A DNA stretch of 64,000 bases from Lachnospiraceae bacterium XBD2001 (GTDB lineage Bacteria > Bacillota > Clostridia > Lachnospirales > Lachnospiraceae): NCBI GenBank assembly GCA_900116395.1, contig FPAN01000009.1:1-64000 (forward strand). The letters run 5' to 3'. The notes under the pieces are model-generated. The model did not search any database. It was not told the origin of the DNA and saw only the letters and a list, made by a program, of their open reading frames with translations. This document shows positions 7,203 through 16,579 of the stretch, piece by piece. Both the position numbers and the translations under genes were made by a program. Each line of letters begins with the position of its first letter. Position 1 is the stretch's first letter.

Positions 7203-9572
7203 TTAGTCTAAACGAATTCCGGATAACAATCCACCCAAGCTGGTGCCGAAGCTTCCGTTGTTACCATCCTTGTTGTTGCGATTCTTATTATCGCGGTTGT
7301 TGCCTTTGCCGTGGTTCTTATTTCCGTTTGGCTTCGGTCCGCGATTCTTTGGGCGGTCCCTGTGTTCTTTCTTCTCCTCCGGCTTACGTTCCTTCTTCGG
7401 TGCGGAGGTATCCGTTGCACTGTCGCCATGTCCGATACGCATGGATAATGCAATTCGCTGTTTGCTAAGATCTACATCCAGCACTTCCACATCCACAATA
7501 TCACCAACGCTTACCACTTCCAACGGATGCTTGATATACTTCTCCGTCATATGAGAGATGTGTACCAATCCATCCTGGTGAACTCCGATATCTACGAAAG
7601 CACCGAAGTCTACGATGTTACGTACAGTTCCCTTCAAAACCATACCCGGCTTCAAATCCTTCATATCCAAGACATCACTGCGAAGGATTGGCTTCGGCAT
7701 ATCCTCACGAGGATCCCGGCCCGGCTTCTCTAATTCCTTTACAATATCTTCTAATGTTGGAATTCCAACACCAAGTCTCTCGGCCAACTGTTCTTCATCG
7801 TGAATCTCTTTGGAAACACCGCTCAAGCCGCCGGTCTTCAAATCCTCTACACTATGTCCGAGTTCCTTCAAAAGCTCGTCGGCCGCATGATAGCTCTCCG
7901 GATGGACACCGGTGGCATCCAACGGATTCTCTCCACCGCGAATACGTAAGAAACCGGCACACTGCTCGAAAGCTTTCGGTCCAAGCTTCGCAACTTTTAG
8001 AAGCTGCTTACGGGAAGTAAACTGTCCGTTCGCTTCACGATACTCTACGATATTCTTCGCAATCTGCTTAGAAATACCGGATACGTACTCCAACAGCGGA
8101 GCGGATGCGGTATTCAAATCCACACCAACACGGTTCACGCTATCCTCAACTACACCGGACAACGCCTCGGATAATTTCTTCTGGTTCATATCATGCTGGT
8201 ACTGGCCAACACCGATGGACTGCGGATCAATCTTAACCAACTCTGCCAACGGATCCTGTAATCTTCGTGCGATAGAGGTCGCACTACGCTGTCCTACATC
8301 GAAGTTCGGGAACTCTTCCGTTGCCAGCTTGCTGGCAGAATATACGGACGCGCCGGCTTCATTAACAATGACGTACTGTACCGGTACCGGAATCTCTTTT
8401 AGCATTTCAACGATAATCTGTTCCGATTCTCTGGATGCGGTTCCGTTACCTACGGAAATCAAATTGATTCCGTATTTCTGAATCAGGCGTTTTACAATTG
8501 CCTTAGACTCTTCTACCTTGTTCTGTGGTTCTGTTGGAAAAATAACAGTAGTATCCAACACTTTACCTGTTGCATCTACAACAGCAAGCTTACATCCGGT
8601 ACGGAATGCCGGGTCCCATCCAAGGACAACCTGTCCAACAATTGGAGGCTGCATCAGAAGCTGTTCTAAGTTCTTACCAAATACATGGATGGCTCCGTCT
8701 TCTGCACGCTCGGTTAATTCATTACGAATCTCACGCTCAATGGCCGGTGCAATCAAACGGCTATAGCTGTCTGCAACCACATCCTTCAATACCGGTGTGG
8801 TCTCCTTGTTCTCGGAGGTAATCACCTGCTTCTCCAGGTAACGTAAGATATCCTCTTCCGGTGCTTCAATCTTCACCGTTAAGAACTTCTCCTTCTCACC
8901 GCGGTTCAATGCCAACACACGATGTCCCGGAAGATTTGCCACCGGTTCATTGAAGTCATAATACATCTCATATACGCTTGCTTCCTTCTCATCCTTCGCG
9001 GAAGAAATCACGCGTCCCTGCTTCTCCGTCATCTGGCGGATGCGGGTACGATAATCCGCCTCATCAGAAATCTGCTCTGCAATGATATCCTTGGCGCCTG
9101 CAAGCGCATCCTCCGGAGTCGCCACTTCCTTCTCCGGATTCACATACTTTGCTGCCTCTTCCAAAAGGGAACCGGAAATGTTCTGCTCCATAATGGTATT
9201 TGCCAAAGGCTCTAATCCCTTCTCCTTAGCAACCGTCGCACGGGTACGACGCTTCGGGCGATACGGGCGATACAAATCATCTACCAGCACCTGGGTCTCT
9301 GCAGCCTCAATCTGTGCCTTCAGCTCCTGTGTCAACTTGCCCTGCTCTTCAATGCTGGCAAGTACGGATGCCTTCTTCTCTTCCAAATTACGAAGATAGG
9401 TCAAACGCTCGTACAAATTACGCAGCACCTCATCATTCAGTGCTCCGGTAACTTCCTTACGGTAACGGGCAATAAAAGGAATGGTGTTACCCTCGTCAAT
9501 CAACTTGACGGTAGCATCCACCTGACTCTTTTTGATTCCAAGCTCAGTCGCAATTTTCTGTGTGATATCCAT
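7203..9572 (-). CDS. tex: Tex-type S1 RNA-binding transcription accessory protein
   Basis: Tex proteins are nucleic-acid-binding factors linked to transcription and RNA turnover. The 789-residue protein has, in order, the N-terminal helical Tex domain (residues 1-190), a YqgF-like RNase H-fold region (GWDPAFRTGCKLAVVD, about 320-420), helix-hairpin-helix repeats (LNTASAPLLEYVSGI, about 490-555) and one S1 domain (VLKGTVRNIVDFGAFVDIG, about 650-720). After S1 a tail of about 70 residues is extremely rich in Lys, Arg, Asn and Gly, unusual for Tex and likely an extra RNA-binding extension. The gene is monocistronic. Confidence 0.94.
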   Translation of the reverse strand: MDITQKIATELGIKKSQVDATVKLIDEGNTIPFIARYRKEVTGALNDEVLRNLYERLTYLRNLEEKKASVLASIEEQGKLTQELKAQIEAAETQVLVDDLYRPYRPKRRTRATVAKEKGLEPLANTIMEQNISGSLLEEAAKYVNPEKEVATPEDALAGAKDIIAEQISDEADYRTRIRQMTEKQGRVISSAKDEKEASVYEMYYDFNEPVANLPGHRVLALNRGEKEKFLTVKIEAPEEDILRYLEKQVITSENKETTPVLKDVVADSYSRLIAPAIEREIRNELTERAEDGAIHVFGKNLEQLLMQPPIVGQVVLGWDPAFRTGCKLAVVDATGKVLDTTVIFPTEPQNKVEESKAIVKRLIQKYGINLISVGNGTASRESEQIIVEMLKEIPVPVQYVIVNEAGASVYSASKLATEEFPNFDVGQRSATSIARRLQDPLAELVKIDPQSIGVGQYQHDMNQKKLSEALSGVVEDSVNRVGVDLNTASAPLLEYVSGISKQIAKNIVEYREANGQFTSRKQLLKVAKLGPKAFEQCAGFLRIRGGENPLDATGVHPESYHAADELLKELGHSVEDLKTGGLSGVSKEIHDEEQLAERLGVGIPTLEDIVKELEKPGRDPREDMPKPILRSDVLDMKDLKPGMVLKGTVRNIVDFGAFVDIGVHQDGLVHISHMTEKYIKHPLEVVSVGDIVDVEVLDVDLSKQRIALSMRIGHGDSATDTSAPKKERKPEEKKEHRDRPKNRGPKPNGNKNHGKGNNRDNKNRNNKDGNNGSFGTSLGGLLSGIRLD

Positions 9573-9608
9573 TCTGATACTCCTCTTATAGTTCTATGAA
9601 AACGCAGA

Positions 9609-9648
9609 AAGACCACGCCCTGCTTCTGCAGAACGCGGTCTTGTTATC
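9609..9648 (-). terminator. possible terminator after the SprA-like gene
   Basis: An imperfect minus-strand hairpin (AAGACCGCG ... CGTGGTCTTTCT) lies between the SprA-like gene and tex. The T tract is weak, so the call is tentative. Confidence 0.45.
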
Positions 9649-9664
9649 CAATTCGTATGAATCT

Positions 9665-10174
9665 CTAAACTGAAAAGTCTGCATTGTTTCCTGTCGTCGC
9701 TTCCCCAAATAATTCTTTTTGGCTCTTGTTATACGGATTCTTCGCATCCACAGGCGTCATAATCTTGGTCCTGGTCAAACCGCCGGACACATAGGTGCGT
9801 CCGCACTCCGGACATACCGCCAGCTGAATCGATACGCTGGCCTGTACCACCTTACCGCCTTCCTCGAATGCTTTGTCGTATGCGTTGGCTACATGCTCAC
9901 TCTCATGGGCACGCACCCGTCCTGCTGCAGCTTCCGGCGAAATATGCGCCGCTGCCTTAAACGAAACATTCTCATCCGAGCCGTCCTGGTACTTCCGATT
10001 CTTGCAAGTCTGGCACTCCGTCTTCTTGAGGGCCTGTGTCTTCTGCTCATCTGCCGCAGATGTCGCACTACCGATTCCGGTATTGCCTACACGTCCTACC
10101 GCAGCAGAAGCCGCCTGTTGCATCGGAGCCAATCCCATATAGCCATATGCACCATCCAATGATCCTACTCGCAT
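9665..10174 (-). CDS. SprA-related putative metalloprotease-like protein
   Basis: A 169-residue protein with an HExxH-type motif, HESEH (about residues 89-93, in RAHESEHVANAY), preceded by a CxxC pair (CQTCKNRKYQDGS) and followed by CPECGRTYVSGG. This arrangement is that of the SprA-related family of small predicted metalloproteases, which have no settled function. It has no signal peptide or membrane helix. The four Cys could bind zinc or a disulfide could form. It stands alone between tex and mutY with its own ribosome site. Confidence 0.7.
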   Translation of the reverse strand: MRVGSLDGAYGYMGLAPMQQAASAAVGRVGNTGIGSATSAADEQKTQALKKTECQTCKNRKYQDGSDENVSFKAAAHISPEAAAGRVRAHESEHVANAYDKAFEEGGKVVQASVSIQLAVCPECGRTYVSGGLTRTKIMTPVDAKNPYNKSQKELFGEATTGNNADFSV

Positions 10175-10258
10175 AGCTCATCCCCCTATAGTAAAAAAGA
10201 AGATTCAGCCACTCGCTTCCCTGCTATCGGCTAATACGAAATGTTCCCTTATATTATA

Positions 10259-11353
10259 TCACAAATCCATCTGTTTGCGTACTTCTTCCGCCCCGATTCC
10301 CAGTTGCACAATCCGGGCATACTTTTCAAATGCTGCCGGAATCGGATAGTCCCTTTGGATCTCGTCCTTCGGCACCAACAGTCCACCATTCAGACATCCG
10401 GCGCCGGCGTCCGCCAGCTTCACCAAGTATCCCTTCATGCGCCATTCCACATGAGAGAAAATATGCTTCGCCTCCGGCAATGCTTCTACATGCAACGGCT
10501 CCGCTCCCAAGGAACGAACAAATGCCACACACTCCTTGCGGCTTACATACCCTTCCAGCCACGGGAACTCGTAAAGCCCTGCCAACAGCCCACGACTTGG
10601 GCGTTTCCGAAGCACTACCCGATTGTCATCCTGTAATAAAAGAATGGTCTTTTCTTCGATGCGACGTGCCTTGGCCTTCGCCTTCACTGGATAGACATCG
10701 ATTGTACCGTGTGCGTAGGCACCACAAGCATCTTGCCAAGGACACTCCAAGCAACGAGGTTCCCCATTTGGAACACAAACCGTTGCTCCCAATTCCATCA
10801 AAGCCTGATTGAATGTGCCGGCCTCCTCCGAAGATACACCGTCTTGCATCACGTCCGTCATCCAGGCGATGGCGTCCTTCTTTGTACGTTCTTTTGCAAT
10901 ATCCGAATCATCTTCGCTTAAGCGGGTCAACACCCGAAGCACATTCCCATCCACTGCCGGAAGGAGTTCCCCATACACACGGGACGCAATGGCTCCGGTG
11001 GTATAGGCTCCAATTCCGGGCAGCGCCTGTATCTCTCGTCCGGATTCAGGCATCCTGCCGTTGTAGTGTTCCATAATCACAAGTGCCGCCTTTTGCATGT
11101 TGCGCACACGGCTGTAATAACCCAGGCCTTCCCAGAGTTTCAGCAGGCGATCCTCCGGACAAACTGCCAGATCCGCAATGGTGGGAAGCTCCCGCAAAAA
11201 ACGCTGATAATAAGGAATGACCGCCTCTACCCGAGTCTGCTGGAGCATAATCTCCGACACCCATATATGGTAAGGATCCTTCGTATGGCGCCAGGGCAAA
11301 TCTCTTTGATTCTCTCGAAACCACCGAAGGGTTGGTTCGATTAATGGATTCAT
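10259..11353 (-). CDS. mutY: A/G-specific adenine DNA glycosylase MutY
   Basis: MutY removes adenine mispaired with 8-oxoguanine. The 364-residue protein shows the catalytic region WVSEIMLQQTRVEAVIPYY, the helix-hairpin-helix LPGIGAYTTGAIAS with catalytic Asp in VDGNVLRVLTR, the four-Cys iron-sulfur cluster (C-x7-C-x2-C-x5-C in CVPNGEPRCLECPWQDAC) and a C-terminal NUDIX-like domain. The frame stays open far upstream into the opposite strand of crt. An extended -10 (TGCTATAAT, 11384-11379) just before 11371 makes the ATG at 11353 the best start, and 11371 would be leaderless. Confidence 0.93.
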   Translation of the reverse strand: MNPLIEPTLRWFRENQRDLPWRHTKDPYHIWVSEIMLQQTRVEAVIPYYQRFLRELPTIADLAVCPEDRLLKLWEGLGYYSRVRNMQKAALVIMEHYNGRMPESGREIQALPGIGAYTTGAIASRVYGELLPAVDGNVLRVLTRLSEDDSDIAKERTKKDAIAWMTDVMQDGVSSEEAGTFNQALMELGATVCVPNGEPRCLECPWQDACGAYAHGTIDVYPVKAKAKARRIEEKTILLLQDDNRVVLRKRPSRGLLAGLYEFPWLEGYVSRKECVAFVRSLGAEPLHVEALPEAKHIFSHVEWRMKGYLVKLADAGAGCLNGGLLVPKDEIQRDYPIPAAFEKYARIVQLGIGAEEVRKQMDL

Positions 11354-11455
11354 CTCTACATCTCTAAACATACTGTCAATTATAGCACAAAAAATACTCC
11401 AAACCGAGGCGGAAAAAACTGTGAAAAATACCGACAAATAGGTTCTTTTTCTACA

Positions 11456-11484
11456 TTGACAATTTTTTATCAATGCGTTAACAT
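11456..11484 (+). promoter_or_regulatory. crt promoter with overlapping Rex-like operator
   Basis: TTGACA (11456-11461), 17-nt spacer, TAACAT (11479-11484), 38 nt upstream of the crt start. The 18-mer TTATCAATGCGTTAACAT at 11467-11484 matches the Rex consensus TTGTTAA-N4-TTAACAA at 11 of 14 defined positions and covers the -10. The promoter is clear; the Rex assignment is an inference from the match and from known Rex control of clostridial crt genes. Confidence 0.7.
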
Positions 11485-11522
11485 GAAAATTACCATAAAA
11501 TATATTTTGAGGAGGTTCTTTC

Positions 11523-12326
11523 ATGGGAGAATTCAATAACTTATCTTTGGAAGTTGCTGATGAGATTGCAGTTCTGAAGATTACCAGACCTGCAGCTTTG
11601 AACGCATTAAACAGCGAAACACTCGATGAATTAAACGTTGCATTAAGCGACATCGAGAAGCGTGACGATATCAAGGTTGTAATCTTAACCGGTGGCCCAG
11701 ATAAGAAGGGTAACGAATTCAAATCTTTCGTAGCAGGCGCAGATATTTCCGAGATGGTGAACTTCACCGCTCCGGAAGCAAGAGCTTTTGGAATCAAGGC
11801 AAGTGAGCCATTCTTCAAGTTAATGAACATGCGTCAGGTAACTATCGCAGCTGTTAACGGCTTTGCTCTTGGCGGCGGATGCGAAATCGCTATGGCATGT
11901 GACATCCGTATTGCTTCTGAGAATGCAATCTTCGGTCAGCCGGAGTGCGGTCTCGGAATCATTCCTGGATTCGGTGGTACACAGCGTCTTGCTCGTCTCA
12001 TCGGAATGGGTCGTGCAAAAGAGTTAATCTTCACCTGCGACAACATTGACGCAGCTGAGGCTTATCGTATCGGCCTTGTAAACAAGGTAGTTCCTGCAGA
12101 GGAATTGATTGCTACCGCTAAGGCAATGGCTGCAAAGATTGCTTCCAAGGGAAGCTATGCAGTTTCTGTAGCTAAGGCTGCAATCAACAACGGATATGAC
12201 ATGGATATCAAGAACGCAGTTGAGATGGAAGCAAATCTCTTCGGTGTTGTAAATGATACACATGACAAGAAGGAAGGCATGGGCGCATTCCTTGAGAAGA
12301 GAAAAGCAGAATTAACTGATTTCTAA
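11523..12326 (+). CDS. crt: short-chain enoyl-CoA hydratase (crotonase)
   Basis: Crotonase hydrates and dehydrates crotonyl-CoA/3-hydroxybutyryl-CoA in the butyrate pathway. The 267-residue protein has the oxyanion-hole segments FVAGADISEM (about residues 69-78) and ALGGGCEIAMACDIRIA (about 116-132). Both catalytic Glu positions (GQPECGLGIIPGFGGTQRL) are present. A perfect GAGGAGG site precedes the ATG. The gene stands alone rather than in the usual crt-bcd-etf-hbd cluster. Together with the CoA-transferase at 52051 it points to butyrate formation. Confidence 0.93.
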   Translation: MGEFNNLSLEVADEIAVLKITRPAALNALNSETLDELNVALSDIEKRDDIKVVILTGGPDKKGNEFKSFVAGADISEMVNFTAPEARAFGIKASEPFFKLMNMRQVTIAAVNGFALGGGCEIAMACDIRIASENAIFGQPECGLGIIPGFGGTQRLARLIGMGRAKELIFTCDNIDAAEAYRIGLVNKVVPAEELIATAKAMAAKIASKGSYAVSVAKAAINNGYDMDIKNAVEMEANLFGVVNDTHDKKEGMGAFLEKRKAELTDF

Positions 12327-12340
12327 TTCCGACCAAACGA

Positions 12341-12370
12341 AAGCGGAGAGCAAATGCTCTCCGCTTTTTT
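12341..12370 (+). terminator. terminator after crt
   Basis: Perfect stem AAGCGGAGAGC/GCTCTCCGCTT with an AAAT loop and a T run, 14 nt after the crt stop. The reverse complement is usable for the converging lysC transcript, though with a poorer U tract. Confidence 0.92.
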
Positions 12371-12400
12371 AATGAACAATTCCTTATGATTCCTATGAAA

Positions 12401-13606
12401 TTAGTTCTCGATAAACTTGTCGTGTACAGCCTTCATTGCAACATCTACGTCATCTACGTCAATAAGAACGGTAACGCGAATCTCAGAAGAAGCAATCATA
12501 CGAATGTTAACGCCAACGCTGTAAAGTGCCTCGAACATCTTTGCAGCTACGCCTGCATGTGTCTGCATTCCTGCTCCTACGATAGAAAGCTTCGCTACGT
12601 TCTCTTCCTCTTCGATCTTCTGGATGGTCAAACGCTCCTGGTTCTCCTTCAATACACGCATTGCATCCTGTGCCTGCTCTTCGCTAACGGTGAAGGAAAT
12701 ATCCTTGGTATCCTCACGTCCGATGGACTGAAGAATAACATCTACATTGATGTTGTTCTTAGCCAACAAATCAAATAATTTGAATGCAATACCCGGCTCA
12801 TTCTTAAGTCCGATAACTGCAATTCGAACTGCCTTCTTATCTACTGCTACTCCGCTTACAAGCATACTCTCCACGTTTGCTACCTCCTTAACAACGGTAC
12901 CTTCTGAATTATTTAAACTGGAACGAACGATTAACTGAACGCCGTATTTTTTGGCCATCTCTACGGAACGATTGTGCAATACCTTAGCGCCTAAGGTTGC
13001 AAGCTCTAACATCTCATCATAAGAAATGGTCTCAATCTTGTGTGCATTCGGAACCACACGTGGATCTGCTGTATATACGCCGTCTACATCGGTATAAATC
13101 TCACACTTATCTGCGCGAAGTGCAGCTGCAAGTGCAACTGCGGTCGTATCGGAGCCTCCGCGGCCAAGAGTGGTAATATCATCAAACTTATTGATTCCCT
13201 GGAATCCGGTTACAATAACAATCTTGCCTGCGTCCAACTCATTGTTGATACGCTCGGTATCTACACGCTTGAACTTCGCTGCACTGTATACGGAAGTGGT
13301 ATGCATTGCCACCTGGAATGCGTTCAGGGAAATCGCAGGTACTCCAAGGGAAGCCATTGCCATTGCCATGTAAGCAACAGACATCTGCTCACCACAGGAT
13401 AACAACATATCCATCTCACGCTTCGGTGCATTTGGATTGATGGCTTCTGCCTGTGCAATCAGCTCATCGGTTGTGTCTCCCATTGCAGACAAAACAACAA
13501 CCACCTTATTTCCTTTTTTGTAATCCTCAATGCATCGATTTGCTACATTAAAGATACGCTCCTTGTTAGCGACGGAGCTGCCGCCAAACTTCTTAACTAT
13601 TAACAT
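12401..13606 (-). CDS. lysC: aspartate kinase
   Basis: Aspartate kinase phosphorylates aspartate at the entry to lysine, threonine and methionine synthesis. The 401-residue monofunctional protein starts with the signature LIVKKFGGSSV and has the GRGGSDTTAVALA substrate segment (about residues 149-161). Two C-terminal ACT domains (about 265-395) are the likely site of feedback by lysine and/or threonine. It is last in the pheB-hom-lysC unit, 24 nt after hom. No lysine riboswitch is visible. Confidence 0.95.
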   Translation of the reverse strand: MLIVKKFGGSSVANKERIFNVANRCIEDYKKGNKVVVVLSAMGDTTDELIAQAEAINPNAPKREMDMLLSCGEQMSVAYMAMAMASLGVPAISLNAFQVAMHTTSVYSAAKFKRVDTERINNELDAGKIVIVTGFQGINKFDDITTLGRGGSDTTAVALAAALRADKCEIYTDVDGVYTADPRVVPNAHKIETISYDEMLELATLGAKVLHNRSVEMAKKYGVQLIVRSSLNNSEGTVVKEVANVESMLVSGVAVDKKAVRIAVIGLKNEPGIAFKLFDLLAKNNINVDVILQSIGREDTKDISFTVSEEQAQDAMRVLKENQERLTIQKIEEEENVAKLSIVGAGMQTHAGVAAKMFEALYSVGVNIRMIASSEIRVTVLIDVDDVDVAMKAVHDKFIEN

Positions 13607-13630
13607 ATTTTCCTCCTAGCAAAGCACTTC

Positions 13631-14827
13631 CTACGCAAGTCGAATCATCTGAAGCACTTCGCCCAGTTGCTCTGCTTTCTTCTCATATTCCTGCTGCGTC
13701 ATTACTTCTGTTGTAAATCCAACTTCTCCGGCAATACCGGCATCCACATAGGATACCACACCAAATACAGCTTCTACTGTTGCCCGGTCAGCGGTTGTAC
13801 GAACAAAAAACGCGTAACGCTGCTGAAGCGGATCTGCCAGGGTAAGCTTCTTCGCTTCCCATGTAATCGGAATATTCTTATCTACATTCTTTGCCAGCTC
13901 TACAATATCGCCGACCACTGCACTTGCGGTTGGAAGCTTGCCCGCACCGCTTCCGTAGAACATTCCGTCTCCCAACATATTGCCGCGTACATAGACTGCG
14001 TTGAATACGTCGTTCACGTGATATAACGGATGGTCCGGTGTAAGCAAAAACGGAGCAACTCTTGCAAAATAGGTATCGCCGCTAGCCTGGCTGGTTGCCA
14101 AAAGCTTGATGGCGCGGCCCATAGCCTTCGCGTACTGAATATCCGTTGCGGTAATCTTATGAATTCCTTCGGTTGGAATGTCGTTATAGTCTACCTGCTG
14201 TCCGCATACCAAAGAAGTTAAAATAGCGATCTTACGGCAAGCATCATAGCCTTCAATATCCGCCGTCGGATCCTTCTCTGCGTACCCCTTATCCTGAGCT
14301 TCTTTTAATACTTCTTCAAACTCAGAACCTTCGCAGGTCATCTTCGTCATCATGTAATTGGTAGTACCGTTCACAATACCTTCGATCTCTTCGATGACAT
14401 CACCGGTCAAGCTCTCCAGTAATGCGCGAATAATCGGAATACCTCCGCCTACCGCTGCCTCAAAGAGGAATGTCACATTGTGATCCTTGGCAATCTGTAA
14501 CAGTTCTGCGCCCTTATCCGCAACCAATGCCTTGTTGGAGGTTGTGACATGTTTGCCGGATTCAAGCATAGCCCGAACGAACGTATATGCAGGCTCTACA
14601 CCACCCATGGTCTCAACAACAATTCGAATCTCCGGATCATTGACGATATCCATATAGTCATGTACCACCATATGCTCGATTGGGTCGCCCTTGAACTCGC
14701 GAAGATCAAGAATGCTCTTCACCTCCAGAGGTTCTCCCACACGAGCTGCAATTACGTCTCGATTGACATCAAGAACTTCTACCACGCCGGAACCGATGGT
14801 TCCGTATCCCATAACTGCAATCTTCAT
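13631..14827 (-). CDS. hom: homoserine dehydrogenase
   Basis: This enzyme reduces aspartate semialdehyde to homoserine. The Rossmann start MKIAVMGYGTIGSGVVEVL has the GxGxxG motif. The homoserine signature AVGGGIPIIRALLESL (about residues 135-150) and the TNYMMTKM segment follow, and a short C-terminal ACT-like region (about 320-398) completes the 398 residues. It lies 9 nt after pheB. Homoserine is the substrate of the next threonine step; thrB and thrC are not nearby, but a thrH-like gene is at 30876. Confidence 0.95.
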   Translation of the reverse strand: MKIAVMGYGTIGSGVVEVLDVNRDVIAARVGEPLEVKSILDLREFKGDPIEHMVVHDYMDIVNDPEIRIVVETMGGVEPAYTFVRAMLESGKHVTTSNKALVADKGAELLQIAKDHNVTFLFEAAVGGGIPIIRALLESLTGDVIEEIEGIVNGTTNYMMTKMTCEGSEFEEVLKEAQDKGYAEKDPTADIEGYDACRKIAILTSLVCGQQVDYNDIPTEGIHKITATDIQYAKAMGRAIKLLATSQASGDTYFARVAPFLLTPDHPLYHVNDVFNAVYVRGNMLGDGMFYGSGAGKLPTASAVVGDIVELAKNVDKNIPITWEAKKLTLADPLQQRYAFFVRTTADRATVEAVFGVVSYVDAGIAGEVGFTTEVMTQQEYEKKAEQLGEVLQMIRLA

Positions 14828-14836
14828 TCTTTTTTC

Positions 14837-15280
14837 CTATTCCCTTGCTAAAATTTTGACATATTGAATACCTTCGACTCCCTCGATATTCTCAATCATA
14901 TCCGAAATATCACCGGTCTCCGGCAATACTTCCACAGAAAGTGTCAGAGATGCTACTCCGTTAACCGGAATACTCTGATGGATGGTAAGAATGTTGGCGC
15001 CATATTCAGCCACCGACTTCAGTACGGTAGACAACAGTCCCGGTTCATCCTCCAACTGAATCACCATGGTAATTGTCTTACCCTTACTGTCTTCATGGAA
15101 TCGAAAGATATCATCCTTATATTTATAAAAAGAACTACGGCTGATTCCTACCCGTTCCGTTGCATCCTGAACGGATTGGCACTTGCCGGATTCTATAAGG
15201 CGCTTTGCCTCAACAACTTTCAGCAATACCTCCGGTACTGCCTTCTCTTTTAAAACGAAATACGAAGATTTCTCAGACAT
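14837..15280 (-). CDS. pheB: UPF0735 ACT-domain protein PheB
   Basis: The 147-residue protein matches the length and layout of Bacillus PheB. It has an N-terminal helix-turn-helix-like region (CQSVQDATERVGISRSSFYKYKD, residues 35-57, shown here only as landmarks SRSSFYKYKD) and a C-terminal ACT domain (about 70-145). It precedes hom, as PheB-like proteins often do. Amino-acid-responsive regulation of the hom-lysC unit is a reasonable inference, but no ligand is established. Confidence 0.85.
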   Translation of the reverse strand: MSEKSSYFVLKEKAVPEVLLKVVEAKRLIESGKCQSVQDATERVGISRSSFYKYKDDIFRFHEDSKGKTITMVIQLEDEPGLLSTVLKSVAEYGANILTIHQSIPVNGVASLTLSVEVLPETGDISDMIENIEGVEGIQYVKILARE

Positions 15281-15383
15281 GCTATACTCCCAATTTGTTG
15301 TGACGTGTCTTTCTCAGAAAAACATTTGTCTTTACTTGGAATACTTTATCACATGTAAAATCGGCAAGCAAGCGAAAATATAA

Positions 15384-15422
15384 GAAAAACTCATATTTCT
15401 ACGGAACCGCAGAAATATGAGT
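15384..15422 (-). terminator. terminator after prfB
   Basis: Minus-strand perfect stem ACTCATATTTCT/AGAAATATGAGT followed by TTTTTCTT, 6 nt after the prfB stop. It ends the long pucR-ftsEX-prfB transcript. Confidence 0.9.
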
Positions 15423-15427
15423 CTGAT

Positions 15428-16564
15428 CTAGTCTGCATCCTGTGTATTTCTAGCCGGGCATCCTAAGGATAACCACTTTAAATAACTGTTTATAAACGGA
15501 TCAAGAGCACCATCCATGACGGCGTCTACGTTACCGGTCTCCTCGCCGGTACGTAAATCCTTCACCATGGTGTAAGGCTGCATAACATAGGAACGAATTT
15601 GATTACCCCAACCAATCTCCGTGACTTCTCCACGAATGCCTTCCGCCTTCTCCTGGTTCTCCTGCTGTTTCAAAAGGAACAACTTGGCTTTTAACATCTG
15701 CATCGCCTTGTCCTTGTTCATATGCTGGGAGCGCTCGTTCTGGCACTGTACCACAATACCGGTCGGGAAATGGGTAATTCGAATAGCGGAGGACGTCTTG
15801 TTGATGTGCTGTCCACCGGCACCACTGGATCGATAGGTATCAATTCGAATATCCTCATCACGGATTTCTACGTCTAAATCTTCTTCAATATCCGGCATTA
15901 CTTCGCAGGAAGCAAAGGATGTCTGGCGCTTGCCGTTGGCATTAAACGGAGAGATTCGAACCAAACGATGAACGCCCTTCTCGGACTTCAGATACCCATA
16001 CGCATTCTCTCCGGTCACCTGGAAAGTTACAGACTTGATGCCTGCTTCGTCCCCTTCCTGCATATCCAGCTCTTCCACCGTAAATTCATGATCTAAAGCC
16101 CAGCGGGTATACATACGATACAGCATCTGCGCCCAATCGCACGCTTCCGTTCCGCCGGCACCGGAGTGTAAGGTAACAATGGCGGAATCCTTATCATATT
16201 CTCCGGACAGAAGCGTCTTCAATCGGATATTCTCATAGGTTTTCTCAAACTCCGCAAATGCTTCCTTGGCTTCTGCCAAGATTTCCGGGTCCTCTTCCTC
16301 ATTACCCAATTCAATGTAGGCTTCGATGTCCCCATACAGCTCTTCCAAGCTGTTGTAGACCGCCATATCATCCTTCAAGCTTTTTAATTCTTTGGTCTTA
16401 GCCGTAGAGCTATTGGCATCGTTCCAAAAATCCGGTGCCTCCATCTCACGTTCCAACTCCTGGATTCGATTGGACTTATTTTCAAGATCCAGTGCCCCGC
16501 GAACCTCCTTCAAAGGCTCTTTGTAACTTAAGAGCTGCTGCTTCATTTGATCAAGTTCAATCAC
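15428..16564 (-). CDS. prfB: peptide chain release factor 2
   Basis: RF2 terminates translation at UGA and UAA. The 378-residue protein has the stop-codon-recognising SPF tripeptide (RISPFNANGKRQTSF) and the catalytic GGQ (SGAGGQHINKT). In most bacteria prfB needs a +1 frameshift near codon 25 at a CUU-UGA site. Here the equivalent stretch reads GGGGCACTGGATCTTGAAAA, with no in-frame TGA, so the gene is read straight through and the usual autoregulation is absent. It lies 15 nt after ctpA. Confidence 0.95.
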   Translation of the reverse strand: MIELDQMKQQLLSYKEPLKEVRGALDLENKSNRIQELEREMEAPDFWNDANSSTAKTKELKSLKDDMAVYNSLEELYGDIEAYIELGNEEEDPEILAEAKEAFAEFEKTYENIRLKTLLSGEYDKDSAIVTLHSGAGGTEACDWAQMLYRMYTRWALDHEFTVEELDMQEGDEAGIKSVTFQVTGENAYGYLKSEKGVHRLVRISPFNANGKRQTSFASCEVMPDIEEDLDVEIRDEDIRIDTYRSSGAGGQHINKTSSAIRITHFPTGIVVQCQNERSQHMNKDKAMQMLKAKLFLLKQQENQEKAEGIRGEVTEIGWGNQIRSYVMQPYTMVKDLRTGEETGNVDAVMDGALDPFINSYLKWLSLGCPARNTQDAD

Positions 16565-16579
16565 TGTTTCTACCTCTTT

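Noticed and set aside
7208-7453. Overlapping Arg/Thr-rich frame inside the end of tex
   Set aside because: It is an out-of-frame shadow of the low-complexity Tex tail.
13607-13630. A lysine riboswitch or T-box before lysC
   Set aside because: Only 24 nt separate hom and lysC, and no leader structure is seen before pheB either.
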